Shown here piece after piece: positions 1-7,035 of a stretch of 15,702 nucleotides of DNA. The translations under genes were made by a program, and so were the position numbers. The DNA comes from Opitutia bacterium UBA6410 (GTDB taxonomy: Bacteria; Verrucomicrobiota; Verrucomicrobiia; Opitutales; Intestinicryptomonadaceae). The stretch is taken from the NCBI GenBank assembly GCA_002437405.1, contig DJPO01000088.1:929-16630 (forward strand), given 5' to 3'. Under the pieces are notes generated by a model. The model was not told the origin of the DNA and did no database searches. It worked only from the letters and a program-made list of their open reading frames with translations. Each line of letters starts with the position of its first letter. The stretch's first letter is position 1.

Positions 1-463
1 CGAGGATTGTCGAGCCCAAGTCGTCGGCAGCCTGATTGTAGAATTTTTCTGCGTCCGCGAATTTGCCAGCCTTGAACGCCGCGTCGGCGTTTTGCAAGAG
101 CGCGATGCCCGCGAGGGTCGTCCCGCCGTTTGCCTTGGCGAAGTCTTCGAGCTGCTGGGGATTCTGCGCTTCGAGGTACGCGTTTTCAATAGCCTGCGAC
201 GCGTGGGATTTGTACATCTTCCAGCTCTGAATGCCGATTACCAGCGCGAACGCGATGACGATGGTCGTGATTATAAAGTTGCGGTTTCTTTTCCAGTAAA
301 GCCACATTCTGTCTTCGAGCTCGACCCCTTCGAGGTCTTCGTCGAGAATCACGGTTTTGCGTTCGTCGGACGCGGGGGCGTCGGTCAATTCCGCATCGGA
401 GGGCAGGGTGGGCTTGTTTTTCGCCGAGTTTATCGGGCCTTTTCTGAAAAATTTGTCGTTCAT
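1..463 (-). CDS. YfgM-like membrane-anchored TPR protein (C-terminus outside window)
   Basis: This open frame starts with ATG at 463-461 and runs off the left edge with no stop after 154 complete codons, so the C-terminus is missing. The N-terminal 50 residues are cytoplasmic-like, polar and acidic. Next comes an acidic LEDRMW motif and a basic YWKRNRN segment, then one hydrophobic helix (about residues 67-81, NFIITTIVIAFALVIGI), then an alanine-rich helical region reading like the start of tetratricopeptide repeats (AGIALLQNADAAFKAGKFADAEKFY). This order (short cytoplasmic part, basic WKRN, single membrane helix, helical repeats outside the cytoplasm) is that of the YfgM/TPR_21 family, which in E. 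coli associates with SecYEG and periplasmic chaperones. The family assignment is inferred from layout. A candidate promoter lies at 488-516. Another single-pass TPR protein would look similar. Confidence 0.7.
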   Translation of the reverse strand, partial: MNDKFFRKGPINSAKNKPTLPSDAELTDAPASDERKTVILDEDLEGVELEDRMWLYWKRNRNFIITTIVIAFALVIGIQSWKMYKSHASQAIENAYLEAQNPQQLEDFAKANGGTTLAGIALLQNADAAFKAGKFADAEKFYNQAADDLGSTIL

Positions 464-487
464 AAATTGTCTATTTCTTAAAGTGCC

Positions 488-516
488 AATTAAAACGCGA
501 TTTTTTTTTCAATCAA
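488..516 (-). promoter_or_regulatory. Candidate sigma70-type promoter of the YfgM-like gene
   Basis: On the minus strand, TTGATT (516-511) and TTAATT (493-488) are separated by 17 bases, the optimal sigma70 spacing. The predicted start falls about 18 bases before the ATG at 463. The spacer is largely a run of A. The -10 is imperfect, and this is a sequence match only. Confidence 0.4.
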
Positions 517-547
517 GAATAAAACAGTCCGAGCGCGTTTTTTTATC

Positions 548-576
548 TTGATGGGAATTTTGCCGTTTGGTAGATT
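548..576 (+). promoter_or_regulatory. Candidate promoter of the esterase gene, implying a nearly leaderless mRNA
   Basis: TTGATG (548-553) and TAGATT (571-576) are separated by exactly 17 bases. A start 6-8 bases past the -10 falls at about 582-584, only 2-4 bases before the ATG at 586. No Shine-Dalgarno-like sequence precedes that ATG (it is preceded by a T run and cggg), which agrees with a leaderless or near-leaderless transcript. Confidence 0.45.
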
Positions 577-585
577 TTTTCGGGT

Positions 586-1830
586 ATGAAAAAAGTATTG
601 TTTTGGAGTGCCGCAGTGCTGACGGCTTCGATGTCGGCACTTTCGGCGAAAATCTATTTCACGGGAACGTGCGACAAAGACGCACTTTCCTATAAATGCG
701 GCGAACCGATGGTCTTTTCGGTTTCGCTCAAGGAGGACGGCAAGGCTCTCGACGGCAAAAAAGTCCGCTATATCCGCTCGGGCGACGACGGCGTTGTTGA
801 CGAGGGGACTTTCGTTTCCGACGCGAACAAGCCTTTTGTATATAAGACTTCCATCGACAAGGCGGGCTACGTGCGCCTTAGAATGATTTTGCTCGACGAC
901 AAGGGTATGCCCGTCAAGGACGCCGACAAATACGAAGGCGGCGCGTGCGCGGATTTCGACAAGCTCGAGCAGGCGACTCCCGAGCCCAAGGATTTCGACA
1001 AGTACTGGAAGGCGCGCAAGCGCGCTTTGAAAAAAGTCCCGATGGAGGCGAAGCTCACGCCTTTCCCGTGCCCGCAGTGGCCAAACGTCGAATTCTATAC
1101 GTTCGAGATTACTTCGCTCGGCGACCCCGTTAAGGGATATTTGTGCATTCCCAAGGGCGCGAAGGAAAAATCGCTCCCCGCGGCGGCGGTTTTCGGCGGA
1201 TACGGCGTCTACGATATGCACCACTGGCCTGTCGGCGGACAGATTACGATTTTCGTTTCCGCCCACAGCATTGAAATGGGGCGCGAAAAGGCTTTTTACG
1301 ACGACCTCGACAAGGGCGCGCTGAAGGGCTTCGGCTTTGAAAAGGAACTCGCAAAGCCGCAGGATTCGTATTTCGACAAAATGCTGCTGCGCGACCTCCG
1401 CGCGCTCGAATATATCCGCACCCGCCCCGAGTGGAATGGCAAGGATTTGTCGGTTTCGGGCGGAAGTATGGGCGGTTTTCAGGCTATCGCGATGGCGGCT
1501 CTCGACAAGAAAGTCACCGATTGCCGCTCGGGCATAACTTGGATGTGCGACATTTCGGGCAACGACCACGGTAGGCTAAACGGCTGGCGTCCGAAATATC
1601 TGCCTGCGCGCGGATACTTCGACAGCGTGAATTTCGCAAAACGCATAAAGTGCCCCGTGCGCATCGACGCAGGGCTCGGCGACTACGTTTGCCCGCCGTC
1701 GGGAGTTTCGATTCTCTACAACAACATCACCGCGCCCAAGCAGATTACCTTTACGCAGGGGCGTACCCACACATACAAGCCCGCCGAATCGCCCGCGACG
1801 TATGTGCGCAGCAACGGCATTGAAAAGTAA
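586..1830 (+). CDS. Secreted acetylxylan esterase / cephalosporin-C deacetylase family (AXE1) hydrolase
   Basis: A 414-residue alpha/beta hydrolase of the AXE1 family, whose members remove acetyl groups from xylan and other acetylated sugars. A signal peptide is clear: MKK, a hydrophobic core and SALSA ending at about residue 21, so it should act outside the cytoplasm. Residues 22 to about 115 form an extra beta-rich N-terminal domain. The hydrolase domain begins near ATPEPKDFDKYW, a typical AXE1 opening. The nucleophile is Ser294 in SGGSMGG, and the triad partners are probably Asp366 (GLGDYVCPP) and His395 (GRTHTY). The exact acetylated substrate cannot be read from sequence. The gene diverges from the YfgM-like gene and converges on a glycoside-hydrolase-like lipoprotein gene, which supports a role in glycan breakdown. 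It ends at a terminator hairpin. Confidence 0.9.
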   Translation: MKKVLFWSAAVLTASMSALSAKIYFTGTCDKDALSYKCGEPMVFSVSLKEDGKALDGKKVRYIRSGDDGVVDEGTFVSDANKPFVYKTSIDKAGYVRLRMILLDDKGMPVKDADKYEGGACADFDKLEQATPEPKDFDKYWKARKRALKKVPMEAKLTPFPCPQWPNVEFYTFEITSLGDPVKGYLCIPKGAKEKSLPAAAVFGGYGVYDMHHWPVGGQITIFVSAHSIEMGREKAFYDDLDKGALKGFGFEKELAKPQDSYFDKMLLRDLRALEYIRTRPEWNGKDLSVSGGSMGGFQAIAMAALDKKVTDCRSGITWMCDISGNDHGRLNGWRPKYLPARGYFDSVNFAKRIKCPVRIDAGLGDYVCPPSGVSILYNNITAPKQITFTQGRTHTYKPAESPATYVRSNGIEK

Positions 1831-1853
1831 TTTTCACTGGTACTAATTTCAGC

Positions 1854-1888
1854 AAAAAAATGCGCGCTTCGTTCGGGCGCGCTTTTTT
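1854..1888 (+). terminator. Rho-independent terminator after the esterase gene
   Basis: GCGCGC (1862-1867) pairs with GCGCGC (1877-1882) around a short loop and is followed by six T (1883-1888). Seven A (1854-1860) precede the stem, so it could also act on the other strand. It lies 24 bases past the esterase stop. Confidence 0.75.
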
Positions 1889-1997
1889 GTTCTTTTTTTT
1901 TGGGCGATTCGGCGGGGATTTTAAACGCCGACAGGGGCGGGACGAGACGGAGAGTATGATTTTTTGCGTACGATGGGCGGCATTGCGCGAAGCCGCG

Positions 1998-2028
1998 AAA
2001 AAAGGCGGTATCCCGAGAGGACACCGCC
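1998..2028 (-). terminator. Rho-independent terminator after the WbsX/GH99-like gene
   Basis: On the minus strand GGCGGT (2028-2023) pairs with ACCGCC (2009-2004). Inner GTCC/GGGA bases extend the stem with a mismatch, and a run of T (2003-1998) follows. It lies about 40 bases past the stop codon. The 110 bases between this and the opposing esterase terminator show no gene. Confidence 0.75.
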
Positions 2029-2068
2029 AAATATTTGAAGAAAAAATTATTTTACCGAAAAGGCAAAA

Positions 2069-3286
2069 TTATTTGCCGAAGACCCGCGCCGTGGCGTTCA
2101 GGTATTCATAGCCGTAGAAATTGTCGGGTTCGAGATATTCGCCCTCCGTCCATTCGTTCCACGCGTTGATGAAAATCAACTTCGGCTTGCCTGCGGGAAT
2201 ATTTTTGTCCGCCCAGTCTTTCGCCATTCTCAAAGCCTTTTCGTATTCGGCGGGCGATTTGCCTTCGCAGATTTTCGTGAAATCCTTTTCGGGGAAGCGC
2301 GGATTGTTGTCCCAGCCCGTCGAGACAATCGGGAACGCGAGTCCAAAATCCTTTTTGTAGGAGTCCCAGAACGCGGGCTGGAGGCTGCTCCACTTGCCGT
2401 AGTCGTCGGTTTTGTTCCAGCCGTCGAAGTTGTACGCGCTTCTGGACTCAAATCCATAGTACTTCGCGACCTGCGCGTAGGTCGGGTTTTTGTTGCCAGC
2501 AATCGGGGTATCCCACGGTGTGTTCATCGACATAAAATGCAGCCCCGCAAATCCCGTTTTTTTGCACTCGTTGTCGAGGTATTCAATCGCCTTTTTCGCG
2601 TTTTCCGCCCCTCCCATTCCGCGTACGAGGTTTTTCGTCAGGAAAATCGACAGGACGGGTTTGTTGTCGATTTTATAGTAGTTGGGCTTTTGAAAATATT
2701 TTATGAAGCGGGGGACGAGCACTTTTGTGAATTCGTCGTACGATACGTCCGCGCTCCAGTGTATTTCGCTCTTTTTGTCCTTACCGATTTTGTTGTTCCA
2801 GAGGTTGTCGACATCGTGGTTTGCCCACATCAGGAAGAACTTCATTCTTTCGTTGTTGGGGGCTTTTAAAAAGCCGTCGTTTAAGGCTTCTTCGAGGAAC
2901 GGGCGGCCGCCGTACCAATACCAGTCGTACATAAAGATGTTGATTCCGGCGGCGAGGGCGGCGTCGATTTTGCGGGCTACGGCGATGGGGTCGGATTCGC
3001 TTTCATAGCCCCAGAGTGGAACTATCGGCTGCTTGTGCCCCTTGAATTTGGGTTTTGCCTCGTAGACATTTTGCCATTCGCCCTTGCCGTCGCCGAAAAT
3101 CCCGAGCTCCTTCCAGCGTTCGGCGGGGTGGTAGGCGGGCCAGACTATTGCGGCGACATCGTAGGAATTGTGTCCGCAGTTCGCGGTTTTGTTTTGCTCG
3201 GAAGCTGCGGGATTGCTTTGCGAGGTTGCGCAGGCGGAAAGCAATGCGCAAACGGCGGGCAGGATATAGGTAATTTTTTGCTTCAT
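2069..3286 (-). CDS. Lipoprotein with WbsX / GH99-like glycoside hydrolase domain
   Basis: A 405-residue exported lipoprotein. The leader ends in the lipobox LSAC, so Cys19 is the predicted lipidated residue, and a Ser/Asn/Ala-rich linker follows. The rest matches the WbsX family, originally named as glycosyltransferases but related to GH99 endo-mannosidases: an early IVWPAYHP, then MYDWYWYGG with FLEEAL (about 119-134), and the diagnostic WNEWTEGEYLEPD at 376-388. By pattern, Glu378 and Glu381 correspond to the catalytic pair in the GH99 NEWHEG motif (inference). Substrate is unknown; mannan-like or other surface glycans are possible. It has its own promoter at 3312-3340 and a purine-rich AGAAG before the ATG. 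It probably works with the exported esterase and GH30 enzyme beside it. A glycosyltransferase role is less likely for a lipoprotein. Confidence 0.88.
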   Translation of the reverse strand: MKQKITYILPAVCALLSACATSQSNPAASEQNKTANCGHNSYDVAAIVWPAYHPAERWKELGIFGDGKGEWQNVYEAKPKFKGHKQPIVPLWGYESESDPIAVARKIDAALAAGINIFMYDWYWYGGRPFLEEALNDGFLKAPNNERMKFFLMWANHDVDNLWNNKIGKDKKSEIHWSADVSYDEFTKVLVPRFIKYFQKPNYYKIDNKPVLSIFLTKNLVRGMGGAENAKKAIEYLDNECKKTGFAGLHFMSMNTPWDTPIAGNKNPTYAQVAKYYGFESRSAYNFDGWNKTDDYGKWSSLQPAFWDSYKKDFGLAFPIVSTGWDNNPRFPEKDFTKICEGKSPAEYEKALRMAKDWADKNIPAGKPKLIFINAWNEWTEGEYLEPDNFYGYEYLNATARVFGK

Positions 3287-3311
3287 ATTTGTTTTTCTTC
3301 TAAATTGAAAA

Positions 3312-3340
3312 TAGATAAATTGTTATCTCAAATAAATCAA
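3312..3340 (-). promoter_or_regulatory. Candidate sigma70-type promoter of the WbsX/GH99-like gene
   Basis: On the minus strand, TTGATT (3340-3335) and TATCTA (3317-3312) are 17 bases apart. The predicted start is about 20 bases before the ATG at 3286 and leaves room for an AGAAG ribosome-binding-like sequence. The -35 sits directly beyond the T run of the GH30 terminator, as expected for two separate units. Confidence 0.55.
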
Positions 3341-3366
3341 CAAAAAACGCCCGATTTCTCGGGCGT
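3341..3366 (-). terminator. Rho-independent terminator after the GH30 gene
   Basis: A perfect 8-base stem: on the minus strand ACGCCCGA (3366-3359) and TCGGGCGT (3354-3347) around a GAAA tetraloop, followed by six T (3346-3341). It lies about 33 bases past the GH30 stop. Confidence 0.88.
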
Positions 3367-3398
3367 TCGTTGTCTTTCGGATTTTTTATTCGGAAGAA

Positions 3399-4982
3399 TT
3401 ATTTGTCCGCTTCCAAAACGAATGTCGTGATTGACCGCGCGGGGAGTTTTATTGTTTGCGCGTTTGCAAATTCGCGCTCGTCGATTTTCGCAAGGTCGCA
3501 GGAGCTGCTCGTCCTGAATTGCGAGATTTTTTTGAATTGCGCGGATTGGGTGTCGGGCAGGGCGATTTTTATTTCGTCCGCCTGCTTTGCCGCGTTGACC
3601 GCTACGACCACCAGTTTTTTCCCGTCGGGCGAAATGTACGCCGAGGCGAAAATTTTGTCGAGGTCGTTTACTCCCTCGAGCGCGACGCGCTTGTAGTCGG
3701 GGCGAATGAAAAAGCTGTAATTCCCAAGTGCCCACAATTTTTTGCGCGCCGTAATTTCGCCGCCTTGGCAGATGTCGCCGTTTTTGGGGAAAACGCCCGT
3801 CAGAGCGTGCGAGCCGTTTATTTCAAAGGCTTTCCAGTAGCCCCAGCCGCAGGAGTTTACGGTCGTGAGGTCGGTGTGTATCAGCTTTGCCATATGTAGG
3901 GCTTTGTCCATTTCGCCCAATTTGCCGTCGCGCTTTTTGTAGAGATTTTCGATGTACGGGAGCATACACCATTCGCTTTCGAGGAATTCGACGTTGTATT
4001 TTTTTACGCATTCGGCGAGCTTTTCGCGAACTTCGACGATTTGCTCGTCGGATTTTTCCGTGTGGTAGTCGTGCGCGCCGATTTTGCGCGAAAGGGTTTT
4101 CAGATTGCCGATGTAGTCCTTGCTGTCGGGCGAGAAAAACGCGCGGATTTGGTCGCAGGGCTTGTCGGCGTCGCGCTGTTTGCTCGATTTTCTTTCGGGA
4201 TTTTTTATGTAGGAATCGGCGTCGTAGAGGAATTCGAAACGCTCGGCTTCGCAGATGAATATTTTGGTGTTAAGCCCGCGCTTTTGGATTTCCCTGTCGA
4301 GCTCCACGGAAACCCTTTTGATGTCGGGATTGCCCCACGACGTTCCTTCTTGGGCGTTGGTCGACCACTTCCAACCAGGTTCGTTGAAAGGGCTGATGTA
4401 GCGGACATTGTAGCCTTCGTCCGTAAAATGCTTTGCACATTCCGCCAGATATTCGGCGAATGCGGTGAATTTGTCGGGGCGCAGGTTTACGAGGAAGTCG
4501 TCGGTATCCTTGTAACCCTTGCCGTTGAGAGTCATTTGAACGGGCGGCGTGTTGGAGAAGAAGAGGAATGCGTTGCAGCCGTATTCTTTCGCCTTTTTCA
4601 TGAAATACTGCTGCCCAGCTGCTTTCGACCAGTCGTATTTTGTTCCGTCCTTTGTCAGGAACGATTCCGCCCTGCGCTGAATCGGAACGATGTCCGCGCC
4701 CTCCTGCTCCCATGTGCCGCCGCCGAGGTTCACGCGCCACAGGCTAAGCCCGATACCTTCGGGGCTTCCGTCCTCTCCGAATTTCTGCGAGAAAAGCCAT
4801 TTTGCGAGCTGTTCCTTTTTGTCGGCGTCGAAAAATTTTCCGATAAAATTGCCGCTCCAAGCGTCGGAGGCGGTAAAGCTGTCGATTGTCTGGAATTTTT
4901 TTGTTGTGTCGATGTTGGCGGTTGCCGCAAATGCGGCAGCGGCGAACATTGCCGCCATTGTGGAGAGAAATGTTTTTTTCAT
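3399..4982 (-). CDS. Secreted GH30-family glycoside hydrolase (endo-beta-1,6-galactanase-like)
   Basis: A 527-residue exported enzyme. The signal peptide is an MKKT start with an Ala-rich core ending near AFAATA (about residue 20). The catalytic (beta/alpha)8 barrel opens with FQTIDSFTASDAWS, the family's 'G/S F G x S D A W' type opening, followed by GIGLSLWRVNLGGG (76-89) and FFSNTPPVQM (141-150). The acid/base is Glu201 in SPFNEPGWKW, and the nucleophile is most likely Glu337 in FLESEWCM. From about residue 400 the protein forms the usual GH30 beta-sandwich C-terminal domain (ALGNYSFFIRPDYKR, then VVVAVNAA). GH30 includes glucosylceramidases, xylanases and beta-1,6-galactanases. NEPxWKW and the overall look favour the galactanase-like branch, but the substrate is not certain. 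The mRNA is monocistronic, ending at the 3341-3366 terminator. Confidence 0.88.
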   Translation of the reverse strand: MKKTFLSTMAAMFAAAAFAATANIDTTKKFQTIDSFTASDAWSGNFIGKFFDADKKEQLAKWLFSQKFGEDGSPEGIGLSLWRVNLGGGTWEQEGADIVPIQRRAESFLTKDGTKYDWSKAAGQQYFMKKAKEYGCNAFLFFSNTPPVQMTLNGKGYKDTDDFLVNLRPDKFTAFAEYLAECAKHFTDEGYNVRYISPFNEPGWKWSTNAQEGTSWGNPDIKRVSVELDREIQKRGLNTKIFICEAERFEFLYDADSYIKNPERKSSKQRDADKPCDQIRAFFSPDSKDYIGNLKTLSRKIGAHDYHTEKSDEQIVEVREKLAECVKKYNVEFLESEWCMLPYIENLYKKRDGKLGEMDKALHMAKLIHTDLTTVNSCGWGYWKAFEINGSHALTGVFPKNGDICQGGEITARKKLWALGNYSFFIRPDYKRVALEGVNDLDKIFASAYISPDGKKLVVVAVNAAKQADEIKIALPDTQSAQFKKISQFRTSSSCDLAKIDEREFANAQTIKLPARSITTFVLEADK

Positions 4983-4991
4983 AAAAAATAA

Positions 4992-5019
4992 AAAATATTT
5001 TGAAGCAAGGATTAGGCAA
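4992..5019 (-). promoter_or_regulatory. Weak candidate promoter of the GH30 gene
   Basis: On the minus strand TTGCCT (5019-5014) and TATTTT (4997-4992) are 16 bases apart. A start would fall only about 3-5 bases before the ATG at 4982. The surrounding AT-rich sequence makes chance matches likely. Confidence 0.25.
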
Positions 5020-5030
5020 GTTTTTTTTCT

Positions 5031-5365
5031 AAAGCGTACGATTTTAACAGTTGAATTTTTTTTCTTTTGTACGGCGGAATTTTTTGTGTGGCTATTTTTT
5101 AATTCGGATACGGCAGGGTAGGATTGGCGGGCGGAGAGGGATTGCCCGAAGGACGACGAAGTGGCGGGCAGTGAAGGGGTGGTGGCGGCGGTTTTGTTGC
5201 GATAAATAAGGCTGGGGCGCGTAAATAAATCCGACAGATAGGGCGACGGTTGATAGCCGCGCAGCTCGGCTGATAGAAAGGGAACATCGCGCCCAAGTTA
5301 TCGCCCCTCTCTCTCTCTGCACGCACACGCGCGCTCTCTTTCAATACGGGGGAGCGAAACAAACC
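5031..5365. other. Intergenic stretch without a recognisable gene, partly structured
   Basis: This is most of the 436-base gap between the GH30 start and the tsf stop. The left part (5031-5100) is AT-rich with T runs. The right part (5100-5345) is GC-rich and includes AGCCG/CGGCT (5255-5259, 5267-5271) flanked by two TGATAG copies. An outer GGGCGA (5241-5246) can pair with TCGCCC (5301-5306), and a CT dinucleotide run lies at 5307-5318. The only frames are proline-rich and unlike the neighbouring proteins. It could hold an untranslated RNA or a repeat remnant; I see no proof of either. Confidence 0.5.
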
Positions 5366-5394
5366 AAAAAAAAGACTCCGCGGATTGCGGAGTC
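5366..5394 (-). terminator. Rho-independent terminator of the rpsB-tsf unit
   Basis: A perfect 8-base stem GACTCCGC/GCGGAGTC (5387-5394 with 5374-5381, 5-base loop) is followed on the minus strand by eight T (5373-5366). It lies about 25 bases past the tsf stop. Confidence 0.88.
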
Positions 5395-5418
5395 CTTTCT
5401 TTAAGATGTAAAAAATCG

Positions 5419-6006
5419 TTAGATCTGGTAGCGGGTGAAGCGCTTGATTTCGATTTTTTCGCCGATAGTGGCAATCTTTTGCGTAAGGAGCTGTTCGATT
5501 GTCATCTTGTCGTCCTTGACGAACGGCTGTTCGAGGAGGGCGACGCCCGAGATGAACTTGTCGATTTTGCCTTCGACAATCTTCTGCTTGATGGCTTCGG
5601 GCTTCTTGTCTTCCGCCATCTGGGCGAGGGCGATTTCGCGTTCCTTGGCGATCAAATCGGCGGGAACTTCGTCGCGCTTGATGCAGATGGGCGAGGATGC
5701 CGCGATGTGCATGCAAAGGTCGCGTACGAAAGCGCGGAAATCTTCGTTCTTTGCAACGAAGTCGGATTCGCAGGCAACTTCAATCAGCACGCCGACCTTG
5801 TGGTTGGAGTGGATATAGGCTTCGACAACACCCTGTTCGGCGTTGCGGCCGGCCTTTTTCGCCGCTGTCGCGACACCCTTCTTGCGGAGGATTTCGATAG
5901 CGTTTTCTTCGTTGCCCTGCGCTTCGACGAGGGCTTTTTTACATTCCATCATACCTGCGCCAGTACGGGCACGCAGGTCGCTTACCATTTTCGCGGTGAT
6001 TTCCAT
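5419..6006 (-). CDS. tsf: Translation elongation factor Ts
   Basis: EF-Ts is the guanine-nucleotide exchange factor that releases GDP from EF-Tu in the cytoplasm. The 195-residue product has the N-terminal UBA-like segment with VSDLRARTGAGMMECKKAL (about 8-26) and the EF-Tu-contacting ESDFVAKNEDF (80-90). It is the short form of the family (about 200 residues), with a single core subdomain and a reduced coiled-coil region, unlike the 283-residue E. coli protein. The ATG is 2 nt past the rpsB stop, with an AAGG sequence inside the end of rpsB as a plausible ribosome-binding site, so translation is probably coupled. A strong terminator follows. Identification is secure. Confidence 0.97.
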   Translation of the reverse strand: MEITAKMVSDLRARTGAGMMECKKALVEAQGNEENAIEILRKKGVATAAKKAGRNAEQGVVEAYIHSNHKVGVLIEVACESDFVAKNEDFRAFVRDLCMHIAASSPICIKRDEVPADLIAKEREIALAQMAEDKKPEAIKQKIVEGKIDKFISGVALLEQPFVKDDKMTIEQLLTQKIATIGEKIEIKRFTRYQI

Positions 6007-6008
6007 TG

Positions 6009-6800
6009 TTATGCCTTGGGTTCTTCGACTTTTTCTACGTCGATTTTTTTGAATTCGACCTGAGCTTCGGGCTGGGCTTCAGCCTTGGCGATTACCTGCG
6101 GGTTCTTGGGCTGAACCGTTCTGCGGCTGAGACCGTTCTGGATAGCTTCGACGATGATTTCGGTGATGAGGCGAATGCTCTTTACCGCGTCGTCATTGGC
6201 GGGAATCGGGTAGTCGACGAGGGTCGGGTCGGAGTTTGTATCGACCATCGCGATGACGGGGATACCGAGCTTGCGGCATTCCGCAACGGCGATTTCTTCG
6301 TTCTTGATGTCGACGATGAAAGCGGCTCCGGGGAGCTTGGAGATGTCCTTGATACCTTCGAAGTTTCTGTCCATGCGCGACATTTCGCGGCGGATAGCGG
6401 CGGCTTCCTTGGCATAGAGCTTGTCGAGTTCGCCGGAAGATTCCATATTCAGGAACTTCTTGTACTTCTTGAGGCTTGTGAGGATTGTTTCAAAGTTTGT
6501 GAGCGTGCCGCCGAGCCAGCGGTTTACGCAGAAGGGCATACCGCACATAGTTGCGGCTTCGCGCAGGATTTCCTGAGCTTGGCGTTTCGTGCCGATGAAC
6601 ATGATGTCCTTGTTGTCGGCGACCAGTCCTTCGATGAAAGCCGCTGCCTTTTCGAGCTGGGCATAGGTCTTTTCGAGGTCGATGATGGAGACGCCCGAGC
6701 GGTGGTCGTAGACATAGGGCTTCGACTTGGGGTTCCAGCGGCGGGTTTGGTGCCCGAAATGTACGCCTGCGTCGAGGAGGTCTTTTACTGTGATATTCAT
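6009..6800 (-). CDS. rpsB: 30S ribosomal protein S2
   Basis: Ribosomal protein S2, 263 residues, a late-binding protein of the small subunit. The ATG at 6800 is chosen because MNITVKDLLDAGVHFGHQT is the conserved S2 N-terminus and a GGAG sits 9 bases upstream. A longer frame up to 7154 exists, but the added 118 residues are not S2-like. Family marks include RRWNPKSKPYVY, GVSIIDLEKT, IMFIGTKRQAQEI, the Trp-containing NRWLGGTLTNF, and FIVDIKNEEIAVAECRKLGIPVIAMVDTN split around residues 170-205. The C-terminal tail (QPEAQVEFKKIDVEKVEEPKA) is charged and lineage-specific. It is followed 2 nt later by tsf, the classic bacterial pair. A 7-base hairpin sits in its leader. Confidence 0.97.
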   Translation of the reverse strand: MNITVKDLLDAGVHFGHQTRRWNPKSKPYVYDHRSGVSIIDLEKTYAQLEKAAAFIEGLVADNKDIMFIGTKRQAQEILREAATMCGMPFCVNRWLGGTLTNFETILTSLKKYKKFLNMESSGELDKLYAKEAAAIRREMSRMDRNFEGIKDISKLPGAAFIVDIKNEEIAVAECRKLGIPVIAMVDTNSDPTLVDYPIPANDDAVKSIRLITEIIVEAIQNGLSRRTVQPKNPQVIAKAEAQPEAQVEFKKIDVEKVEEPKA

Positions 6801-6816
6801 AATCTTATGCTCCGTA

Positions 6817-6836
6817 TTCGCCGTTTGTTCGGCGAA
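6817..6836 (-). promoter_or_regulatory. Hairpin in the rpsB 5' leader, possible S2 autoregulatory element
   Basis: TTCGCCG (6836-6830 on the minus strand) and CGGCGAA (6823-6817) form a perfect 7-base stem with a 6-base loop, 17 nt upstream of the rpsB ATG and just before its GGAG. In E. coli S2 represses rpsB-tsf through its leader; whether this hairpin does so is inference. No T run follows it, so it is not a terminator. Confidence 0.4.
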
Positions 6837-7035
6837 CCTGGGATACTTTCTTTTATTGAGGTTTGTTTGGTTGTTTCGACCGATACGGCACTGTGCAATA
6901 TCGGTAAAGTCTGCTATCAAAGACCATATTGACATTTCGGGCAAGAAAAAAATCCCCAAAATTTTGTTTTTTTCCGCATTTTTTGTTGACGCGCCCGCTC
7001 CCGATTTACGACAAATTACATTCCCGATTCCCGCA

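Noticed and set aside
490..1569. Long minus-strand open frame opposite the esterase gene
   Set aside because: The plus-strand esterase has a signal peptide, catalytic triad and terminator. The antisense frame shows no domain and is rich in Arg, as expected for a shadow frame.
4041..4991. Long plus-strand open frame opposite the GH30 gene
   Set aside because: It is fully antisense to a complete GH30 with intact catalytic residues and has no homology-like motifs of its own.
5099..5287. Proline-rich minus-strand frame of 62 codons with a purine-rich (GAGAG) sequence upstream
   Set aside because: Composition is low-complexity and unlike neighbours. The GAGAG run is part of a dinucleotide repeat, and no conserved feature supports translation.
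5307..5318. CT dinucleotide run as a possible phase-variation repeat
   Set aside because: Only six units, and not within or directly before a recognised gene, so there is no evidence for switching.
6929..6934. TTGACA as -35 of a tatD-like gene promoter
   Set aside because: No acceptable -10 hexamer lies 16-18 bases downstream; the following sequence is an A run and TCCCCA.
6727..7035. N-terminal extension of the TatD-family gene
   Set aside because: It overlaps rpsB antisense, and the family start MKYIDTHAHLD is at 7036.
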